A stretch of 64,000 nucleotides of DNA from Pomphorhynchus laevis (lineage: Eukaryota > Acanthocephala > Palaeacanthocephala > Echinorhynchida > Pomphorhynchidae), in contig WNNJ02000272.1 of NCBI GenBank assembly GCA_012934845.2, positions 1 through 64,000 of the forward strand. Direction: 5' to 3'. Positions 56,126-64,000 of this stretch are shown piece after piece. The notes below the pieces were generated by a model that searched no databases, was not told the origin of the DNA, and saw nothing but the letters and a program-made list of their open reading frames with translations. How positions within the stretch are numbered: position 1 is the first letter of the stretch; every line of letters starts with the position of its first letter. The position numbers and the translations under genes are program-made.

Positions 56126-56512
56126 TTTATTTTAACGTGGCAAATGCGTGCCAGCGCATGCTTACATGACCACAACAAACAAAAATGTAAATCATGTGTC
56201 GAGAAGGTGTGAACGGAGGAAGTGTTTGAATGTGAAAAAGTAGGAAGCGCGGCGGACGTCGAGAGGGAGTTGATTCCAGGCAAATGAGGCGGCGACGAGG
56301 AAGGATCGGAGACCGTAGTTGTTGGAGTAATTGGGAACGTGGAGTAAGAGGGAATTACGGGAACGCAGCGATAGCGAGGTGGGGCGAGTGTCGTCTAAGA
56401 AAGGAAGGTTGATGAACGATGGGGAGCCGACAGCGATGAGACGAAAAGTTACTAGGAGAAGGTGGAGTTTATGTGGATGTGGATGGTGGGCCCGTAGAGC
56501 TGTGTAATTGAC
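56126..56512 (-). mobile_element. CR1-like LINE subfamily 2, 3' end
   Basis: Equivalent to 27600-27900: the minus strand ends with NTSSVHTFSTHD-like codons and a 3' UTR carrying GCATGC/GCGTGC and GTGG/CCAC stems (56142-56185). It is inserted in the Penelope-like tail, whose remainder starts at 56517. Confidence 0.75.
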
Positions 56513-56516
56513 AAAT

Positions 56517-56970
56517 ATTTATTAGTCAATTACCAACAATTCAAGATCTGAAAACAGATAATTAATATAGTTTTATTATATCAATTGTTTACTAAGTTAA
56601 ATTTATTGTCGAATATACTTTTCAACTTACATTGTGCTCTGTTTGGCTATCTGTGATGTTTTAAGTTATGAAGTAGCTAAGGTACTGTGGTTATCAAAAT
56701 ATGAGGCAACATGATTGTCTCGAAAGTATAAAATACTATTATTAGTCGATAGTGTCTAAAGGTTTATGTTTTCATTGATCGAATAACTTCACTGTGAATG
56801 ATATCACAGTTGTTCAATGTGAAGACGACGAAGTGTCTACATCTACATTAATTTTTAATTTAAATGATTATTATGATATGATATATAATCATAGTAGATT
56901 GTAAGATGTACCCTTTGTCTATTTTATAATTATATTTAATACGTAGACTCAGTTAGCTGATTTGATTCTA
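56517..56970 (+). mobile_element. Penelope-like tail remainder
   Basis: ATTTATTAGTCAATTA opens it and ATACGTAGACTCAGTTAGCT closes it (near 56940-56965). It is about 240 bp longer than other tails, so the middle may hold another insertion that I do not recognise. Confidence 0.55.
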
Positions 56971-57024
56971 TTTGACCGATTATTTGCTTGTTCATATTTC
57001 TTGCGTGAAAATTTGCGAAATGAT

Positions 57025-57075
57025 AATAAAAAGGATTTATTTTTACGTGACAAGTGCGTGCCCGCGTAGGCTTAC
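57025..57075 (-). mobile_element. Minimal CR1-like 3' end
   Basis: TTTATTTTTACGTGACAAGT and GCTTACATGACCAAG match the last 45 bp of the copies at 56126 and 16866. An extremely 5'-truncated insertion that keeps only the stem-loop. Confidence 0.6.
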
Positions 57076-57219
57076 ATGACCAAGAAATGATATATGGTTT
57101 GACTATGATTATGATTTTGTAGCAGGTACTCTTGATTCAATGGCAAAGGTAAGTGCTGTGTTCGGAATCTCATATGGAACAGGGGAACTCCGCCTGTGCC
57201 GAAATTGTCAAATCAAGTT
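57076..57219. other. Spacer
   Basis: Contains AATGGCAAAG|GTAAGTGC near 57145, a donor-like site. No convincing exon. Confidence 0.3.
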
Positions 57220-57494
57220 AACATAAAATTTACATCACCAATCAGTCGACAAAAGATTTTCAATTAGTGCTTAAGAAAATTTTCGGAACTATACAAACGC
57301 AGAGTGATTTTCAACTCTATACGATACTTCGTGGCAGGGGTAAGGATCTCATTTTTAACCAATGACTTAGCTATTGCATATATTGATTACTTTAAAGAAA
57401 AACTGGCTGGATTAGACACGATTAATTTCAAGCCAATTCAAGCTTCCTTAAAAATAGCAAACATTTTTTCTGTTCCTTAATTCAGAAGACGTTC

Positions 57495-57875
57495 TTGCCC
57501 TGGAGAATCAATTCAAAGTATCCAATACTAGATTTATTACTGGGAAGAACGGCCTACCAGTGCCAGTTGATTCTGGGATGCCACCTACCTAAATCTTGTA
57601 AAGTATGTGGCTCTCTTGTTGATCATACACATAAAAAGTGTGACAGTGCCCCGCAATGCTCCAATTGTGGTGGGAACCACCCAGCGTGGTCGAGAAAATG
57701 TAACTACTTTAAAGCTTATAAAAAACGACACTATACTGCTCCTGTTAAGCATTCCAGCTTCGTGGAAGCTAGCATAGCTAATAACAAACTTTCGGACCTG
57801 TATATAATTCGCCTAGTCGATGCCAAGCATCAGGCCTCTTTGAAAAAAAACTTGAAAACATGTTTTCCGTCCTGA
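57495..57875 (+). CDS. Jockey/R1-like ORF1 C-terminal fragment with zinc knuckles
   Basis: 126 residues, open. Two or three knuckles (C-x2-C...H...C) of the kind that bind element RNA, followed by a Lys-rich tail. The N-terminal half lies upstream in other frames. Confidence 0.7.
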   Translation: MPWRINSKYPILDLLLGRTAYQCQLILGCHLPKSCKVCGSLVDHTHKKCDSAPQCSNCGGNHPAWSRKCNYFKAYKKRHYTAPVKHSSFVEASIANNKLSDLYIIRLVDAKHQASLKKNLKTCFPS

Positions 57876-59370
57876 TTAGCAATATATATGGTACGGCACA
57901 AAGTCAGACTACATCAAATTCAGATAATTCGTCTAAGGCAGTTATACATCACAGAAGAAGACATCTTCCACCAATAATTTTCCTCCCTTAAACTATCTAG
58001 AATAGGGTAGGGCTGGGAATTGACGGCGGCCACCGGGGGAAATAATGATAACGCCCGTGGGCAAAGGACTCCCTCTGCTGAGGCCGGGAATGGAAAGGGT
58101 AACATTCTCGCCTCCGGTTTCAACTAAGGGGAGGACGTCCCACTCTGGTAACTCTAGCGCAATGGGAAGTACTCAAGAGCCTTTTTCACTGAATATCCTT
58201 CATTGAAATTCGGGAGGTGCTTCCTCCCTTAGGCTTCTATCTGGTAGAGATGCAGATGTTATACTCCTTAATGAGTTGCGGTATATCCGTCTACCACGAA
58301 ACATTACTCGATTTATCCTAAAGCATATAATCACCCACTTTACTCCATACATAATCCATACATAACCCCTTCACACTCCTCGTCTTCTCAAGGTCTTCTA
58401 ACCTTCTTCAAACTCCTAATCGTCTCAATGTCTCCACTCCTCGACATATTACTGCTAAATAGGATGTGGTTGTTAAAACCCATCTATACTAAGCAGTCGA
58501 ACCAACAGCTGACCACCTCTCATGACCTAATTCGCTGGCGGCTTGACGAAGATACGTTGCTTAGTAGGAGGTTTCACTTTGATTCTATCAGAGTTGCCTT
58601 GTTCCAGGCAGCTATCCAACTCATCCCCAGGATAGGGAATGAAAGTTTGATCGAATTTAATTAATACCACTTTTCGAAAGCTACCGGGATCCTTTCGACT
58701 ACCTATAGAGGTCGCATTTACAATCCCACTCCAACAAAATTCATGGTCATAGCAAAAATGCTACACCTTCCCAATCTCTCTGCTTCATTTCGGCAGGTTC
58801 TCTCTAATGAATACTAGAGTTCTATATATAGGCTCCAGTTGAGTAGGGACAGTACGAGTATTTCTCGTCTTAGTCCCTCTCAGGCTTCCTTCTGAAAGAT
58901 ATTCAAGAATGAGAAGTTTGTCTGCTGGCGAAAGAGTACTTCGGGTTGGATTGGTAGCGTAGCCCTTGATATAGTTTTTGTGGAGTCACTAGCCCTACAT
59001 AATTATGGATCACGCTTTCTCCCCAGTCAATCCCGCCTTGAGGTGACTTCAGGAGCAGGGAATTATCTGTTACGGATATCCTTAACTCCTGGGGCCCACT
59101 TTCGGGCACCTCCAAATCCGTCGCTCCACTCTCCTCTCGAGTTCGTCAGCGTTTGACAGCCCATCGTAGAAGAAAAGTGGCCGTCACAATGCTTTTAGCC
59201 TCACCATCCGACGTAGCCGGCATCAATTGTAGCTAACGTATATTTTTACCAAAGAAAAAATCGGTATCATGTCCCAAAGACCTGAGGTCCATTTCGATTC
59301 AAAATTCCTTCATATCCATCTACGAAAAATCGCTTTCGCGTAGATTCCACGACCATTTAAGTAGTCCTGA

Positions 59371-59936
59371 ATGAATCCAACCGAGTTTTCATGGGTTTTT
59401 CAAAATGCGCTCGGTTCATTCGCAATTGGTAAGTGCATCAGTTTTGTCAGGATAGCAGTAATCATCTTCCTGTGGCTGTTTTTCTTGACTTTTCTGCGTA
59501 ATTTGGCCGCATTTCCATTCCCTTCGTTATCTCCTATCGCATGTCCTTCGGGCTGCCTGTCATAATCGTTAACAGGGTGGATATATTGCTGTACACCAAG
59601 CGTTTCTTTAATGAAGACATTCCTGATGGTCGTCAGCTCTACTCTATTACAGGTGTGCCTCAAGTCTCTCCGCTTCCTCATATCTTATATCTTGCTGCTT
59701 TCGTTGTTGTATTCAAAGCATTTAAACGTGATCAACATCTAGTAGTATACGCTGATGATATCACGGCCCTGCTTTCTGGACGCAGGTGTAAAGATGTAGT
59801 CTCGAACATCAGCCGTTTATTTTTAAGATTTAAAGACCAGCTTACTCCTTCCATTCTTATTTTAAACTCCAAAAAATCGCATGTGGTTGTCTTTCATTGC
59901 GCCCCTGCCACGAAAAAAAGATACTTATCAAATTGA
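59371..59936 (+). pseudogene. Jockey/R1-like RT palm fragment
   Basis: Overlapping frames give an RT palm. The second (59541-59936) ends KSHVVVFHCAPATKKRYLSN after the YADD box, corresponding to the usual SKS..V.F block. The glycine of the PQG box is replaced by Val. Confidence 0.75.
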
Positions 59937-59999
59937 GGCAGTCGATAATTGGAGAGTTGAATTTATATATGTTAAAATATTAGCATATTTAGATTGAAG

Positions 60000-62600
60000 A
60001 TTAGAAAGAACAAGTTTGGATGAATGTTACTAGGTGTTGAAGAAAGTGAAAGGAGTGAGATTAAAGTGCGCCATTAGACCTACCCGAAGTGAGTTTATTC
60101 TGCCAGAAGAGTATGCACTTACTTCGTAGGAGAGAATAATAAAAACCACGAATATTTAAGTAGTGATCACGATACTCGGAGGAGACAGAAGTAAAACCTA
60201 CTTTGAGGAAACGGAGATAGATACGAAAAGTGTGACGCATGCGGTGCTTAGAAATTACATAGTCAGAATCAAACCATGGTGCGCTTCGAGAGTGTGATCA
60301 GTGAGGTAATATGTAATCGAGAATTGCTGTGAGCTTAGAGTCAAATAGAGAGGATAGAAATTCTACGGAAAGGGAAGGCGAGTTAGTCGACACAAGAGCA
60401 GAGCCAAGAATAGCAAATCGAAATAAAGTAAGATTGAAAAATTTCCACGGTCGATTGAAGGTAGAGGATACTCGTGAGGAAGCAAGCTGTTTAGTAAGAT
60501 TTAGAGTAAGTAGAAAGTGGTCAGAGAGACCAGGATATGAGATATGAAATGAAGCATTTGTAGAGAAACTGCATGGGATTGCAATGATATCAATGGTAAC
60601 GACAAATATATGAATAGGATGGGCCCGAAGTAAATGGAAATTATAGTCGGAAAGAATGTTTACAAGTTTGATGGAATCTAAATAGGAAGGGCGGTCCAAG
60701 CGAATATTGAAATCACCTAGTACAAACAGTGGGAGTGCTGAAAGTGAACAATAAGAAGACCAGCTAGTTCATCGAAGAACTTGGATGAAAGATGGGAAGA
60801 TCCAGTAAAATATATTATAGCGAGTTTATTTGGAAAACGATGAGATGATCTACAGATAAGTAATTCGAAAGATTCGGTTACTAGAAAACAATTAATTTTT
60901 GAGAGATGAAAAATAGCGGACAAAGGCGACAATCCCACCGTAATTCGACTTGGATGTTGATAACGCATTATTAGAAGAGAAGGTAAAATAAGTAAGATAG
61001 ACTCCTGTTGAACGTAGACGACGGATAGCGAGATCATCACAATTTGTATGCCAATATTCAGTTATACAGCAAATGTCAAGCGATTGTTGGGTAAATGTGC
61101 TGAGAAGAAGGCCAGTTTTATTTTGGATAGAACAAAGGTTGAGTAGGCCAATGCGATACGAGCAATAATCGGAATTGCCTAGAGAAGGAGGTGAGGAGGA
61201 TAAACTGGTCGCCATCAAATTTTCGGACAATTGTGAACAACTCGAAAGTTCCCATTTCCAGTTTACAAGGGAATATTCTCCTTTAATTTTACGTAAACGT
61301 TTTTCTTTGCGAGCAAAGGAAAGCTGAGTGATTTCAGTCGTTGACCGATCAGGAAATATGCGAGAAGTAGATGATGATGAGAGGAGTTTAAAACGCCGGG
61401 AGAGGATCGACGTTGCTTGAGTATGATCACTAAGTACCACGTTAAAGAGTAGAGGGCGAGTTCAGTGGGAAGCAGAAACGCTTGATGTAAGGTATGCTAG
61501 AAATTGGAGAGATTTCATTAAAGAGATATGGATTATCAGCAGGTAAGATTAACGACATGATAGATCGAAACGCAGAGACATCAGCATCGAGCGGTTTTGA
61601 GCGGAATATGAGTCGGACACCTCGGCATTCGATATAATAATGCACCTATCACGTGAAGAAAACCGTTTTCGTTGATGTTGGGAATCTGTAGGATTGACCG
61701 AAGTAGGCTTGAATATTCTGGTTGCAGACGAAGGAAGAGTACGAGTTGGATAGGAATAATGAGAAGAGTGCATTGGTGAAAAAATATCGCTAACTTCTGA
61801 TGAAGTTTTGAAAATTCGGTTGGATGACGGAATATTAATTTGACAGACAGGATCAATATTGTTGGAAGCTAAATTGATTGATGAAAGGAGATCAGAATTA
61901 GAAGAATGTTGGAGAGCACGCAACGAGTAGGTAAATGGGAGTAATTTTGAAGGATCGTAAACTGAACAGACGAACTGATACGGCGACTGAGTAGACGGAT
62001 ACGTAAGTGGAGCATATCGATTAGAATTAGTTACATCGATACCAGATGTAGTCGAAAACGTATTAATAGGCCGACTAGAATTCAGAATTGGGAGATTAGA
62101 AATTGATAGATTCGCTTATTGTTGTTAGGACTCGAGCAATCACGGTATTTATTAACATGTGTGGAGCCAATTGCAGTCATAGAGTAATTAAAAATTCGAG
62201 GACGCATAATGCGATGTTCGGAAAATGTGAAAATAGCTAAGTCGACGTTGGGAATTGTTGCACTCTAGCTTTGTGAAAGCTAGAGTGCACACTGTGATAG
62301 TAGGATGATTAGCAGCAACATCACCGTAAGCATGATCGTTAATAGGTGTAGGTTCAGTTGTGAAAATTGGACACTGAATAGCAGTTCTTGTTTGTATAGA
62401 TTTATCAGGAACTGCCACGTTTGATAAAAGAAGTTGATTAAGCCGTCGATATGCACAAAATCCACATATAAAATCTTCTTTGGTTCGAGACGAATCACAT
62501 ACAACAGTAGTCCAGACCGAGGAGTTTTTGATTGAACACTGAATTTGAAGTAAAGTATCCGTAATAAGGATTTTCTTACGTCCACCCATGTAATATTCTC
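60000..62600 (-). mobile_element. CR1-like LINE, ORF1 + endonuclease, RT missing
   Basis: Minus strand. ORF1 starts MGGRKKILITDTLLQIQCSI (62589) with CGFCAYRRLNQLL as a zinc-like pair. A long, Ser-rich middle (61923-61549) follows. The endonuclease region has CSYRIGLLNLCSIQNKTGLL, LDICCITEYWHTNCDDLAI, GGIVAFVRYFSSL, and finally PGLSDHFLLTLNL (SDH box) near 60540. The order equals the 16866-20713 element, but the RT half is absent where the Jockey-like LINE ends. Several frame changes. Confidence 0.75.
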
Positions 62601-62639
62601 GTAATTGTAAGTATTTATTTCCAAGACAATTTTTAAATT

Positions 62640-63050
62640 ATATGTATAATTTTTTTAATCCAAGAAAATTCAGTGAATACAGTGAGTAGTACTACCATTA
62701 TATATAGTGTTGCTGCCATCCCGGATGATGTGACGACTAAAGCTGTTTTTATTTTGTATTGTATTTGTTTTTAAGACAATTAGTTGCAAGTATTTATATC
62801 AAAGACAATATTATTCATAACCAGTTTTTTGTAAATTGGTATCATCCCATATGTCATGATTCCATTATGTCATGATTTCCAATATGTCAGAATTCCCATA
62901 TATCAGGATTCCCATATGGCAGAATTCCCAAAATGTTAGAATTCAGTGTCATATGTTACGTCTTACTTAACTACATGTTTGTTTGGTTTTAGCTACTTTA
63001 TTTCTGTTTATAAAAGCCATTTTCTCTGCGTTTCAATGTTATAAACGGTA
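62640..63050 (+). mobile_element. Upstream region of a Ty3/gypsy fossil (possible LTR and leader)
   Basis: Lies just before the gag start. It could hold the 5' LTR and primer-binding region, but the second LTR is outside the window, so no boundary can be confirmed. It includes a 16-bp tandem array (62846-62943). Confidence 0.4.
62846..62943. repeat. 16-17 bp tandem repeat, six units
   Basis: Units CCCATATGTCATGATT, CCATTATGTCATGATTT, CCAATATGTCAGAATT and so on, six in a row. They sit in the putative leader or LTR of the gypsy element. Confidence 0.85.
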
Positions 63051-64000
63051 ATGGAAAGATTTCGACCCGACTGGCTGGATACAGATCATAATGATTCTGA
63101 AGCGAAGCGCAAATGATCATACTGGGAGCGGATTTTTAAAAATGTCACAAGTGTGGAAATCAGCACATCTACAAATTATATATGTTGATCAATAATCTAT
63201 CCAGCAGTATATGCTTATGTGGCCGAAGCGGATTCATACGAAGCCGCTATTAACATTTTATTTAAGGTTTTCGTTAAACTATCCAATGAAGTCTTTGCCA
63301 GACATCTACTACGTCGATCACATAAATTTTCGGAATGTTTGGATGAGTATTTACAAGCACTTAAAATGTTGGCAAATGTTCGCAATTTTCGCGACTTTAC
63401 TCCTATCGAGATCCTCGATCAATATACTTGTGATGCCTTCATTAACGGATTGCAGTCTTCTTCGATAAGACAAAGATTATTGGAAAATGACACATTAGAA
63501 TTGTCCGCAGCATTTCGGCAAGCCCATTCACTAGACATGACGTTAAAACAAGCTGAAGTCTTCGAAGAGTCTCATCAGGATTCAACGGTTTCGTATTCAT
63601 TGAATGCTATTTATATCGAAATATTCGAAACAACCGGACGTGAACATTCGGAATCATCGATACGAACCACTAACTCTCAAACAACAGTCGTGTCATCAAC
63701 ATTCAGGTGTTTCTTTTGTGCAGGTCAAAGACATCTTATAAGCGAATGTCCAGCAATAGATAGTATATGTCACAAATGCAATAAGACAGGACATTCTGCA
63801 CGAGAATGTAAGTATGGTAAACGGGTATTCGGATATTCTTCAACCGTAATGGCAAGTGTACACCCGAAACAAGCTGACATCCATGATACATATAATCAAA
63901 ATTATTCAGGAAGATATCCGTTATGTCTACAACAGTCAGTTGTGCACATATACATCAATAATATGTTATATAATGCTTTACTCGAAACTGGAATCTCAGA
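63051..64000 (+). mobile_element. Ty3/gypsy fossil: gag and start of protease, runs off the window
   Basis: Gag begins near 63051 (MERFRPDWLDTDHND). A capsid-like segment follows, then a nucleocapsid with two CCHC knuckles (CFFCAGQRHLISEC and CHKCNKTGHSARECK, about 63710-63810). A protease active-site-like ALLETG lies at the right edge. The element continues beyond 64000. The gag is not in one open frame, so the copy is broken within this window. Family resemblance is to Ty3/gypsy elements common in flatworms, ticks and other invertebrates. Moderately old. Confidence 0.8.

Larger units (their letters stand above)
57220..59940 (+). mobile_element. Jockey/R1-like LINE, ORF1 + ORF2, broken
   Basis: ORF1: an RRM-like worn part, then a CCHC-knuckle set (CKVCGSLVDHTHKKC, CSNCGGNHPAWSRKC, 57630-57715). 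ORF2: an endonuclease start near 58150 (LLSGRDADVILLNELR), the linker (HDLIRWRLDEDTLLSRRFHF near 58520, MLLASPSDVAGIN near 59190) and RT with LRSISIQNSFISIYEKSLSR. Last is 59541-59936, with SITGVPQVSPL (B) and HLVVYADDITALLSGR (C, YADD). Many stops and frame changes. It is the more complete sister of 50247-52830. Confidence 0.85.

Noticed and set aside
57106-57150. Possible micro-exon between TTTGTAG and GTAAGTGC
   Set aside because: About 30 nt, no partner exons and no domain. Splice-like sites are common in such AT-rich DNA.

Overview
The window looks like AT-rich, transposon-saturated DNA from an invertebrate animal. Evidence: two metazoan-type host genes, spliceosomal introns, and at least six retroelement families. 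I cannot name the species. I saw no rRNA, tRNA or CRISPR array.

Host genes. (1) A plus-strand, multi-exon gene ends at 14937. Its last three recognisable coding exons (8019-8094, 11364-11553, 14776-14937) join in matching phases and encode a short helical stretch followed by a C-terminal FYVE-type zinc finger (RUFY/EEA1-like layout). A more doubtful exon lies at 356-423. Its introns carry most of the LINE and Penelope debris of the first 15 kb. (2) An intact, intronless minus-strand gene at 23793-24458 encodes the ribosome-assembly factor MRTO4 (Mrt4, uL10 family), with a splice-acceptor-like site 10 nt before its ATG.

Mobile elements. (a) An R2-superfamily LINE family (called R2L here; HERO-like) has an N-terminal CXC-type cysteine cluster, a reverse transcriptase, a C-x-C...H...C finger and a restriction-like endonuclease. 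About eleven copies or pieces lie here, all on the plus strand: Z 2700-5250, Y 8627-11342, A-D 29500-39600, E 42455-43110, a remnant at 43700-43830, F 44460-46680, G 46825-50110, H 50111-50246. A-B-C-D and G-H are head-to-tail arrays. The A/B, B/C and C/D junctions share the 14-mer AGTTTGAACTTTCT, and most 3' UTRs carry a CCC..GGG hairpin. (b) A second R2-type family lies on the minus strand at 25150-27590. (c) CR1-like LINEs with ORF1, APE endonuclease and RT: 6780-7862 (+), 16866-20713 (-), 27600-28415 (-), 41150-41790 (+), 56126-56512 (-), 57025-57075 (-), 60000-62600 (-). Several share a conserved 3' stem-loop. (d) Another CR1/Rex-like LINE: 39666-40930 (-) and 53120-54620 (+). (e) Jockey/R1-like LINEs: 50247-52830 (-) and 57220-59940 (+), plus a scrap at 52860-53100. 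(f) Penelope-like elements, often fused head-to-head or cut to their 3' tails: 6232, 11935, 12280, 13235, 21085, 24716, 54705, 55825 and 56517. (g) Fossil Ty3/gypsy pieces: 41791-42436 (-), and a gag region entering at the right edge (63051-64000, +).

Small non-autonomous DNA repeats (a 220-bp foldback at 66-285, a MITE at 818-1032, MITEs at 43277-44093) fill the rest. The picture is a retroelement graveyard built around two host genes, with one LINE family repeatedly inserting into the ends of its own copies.
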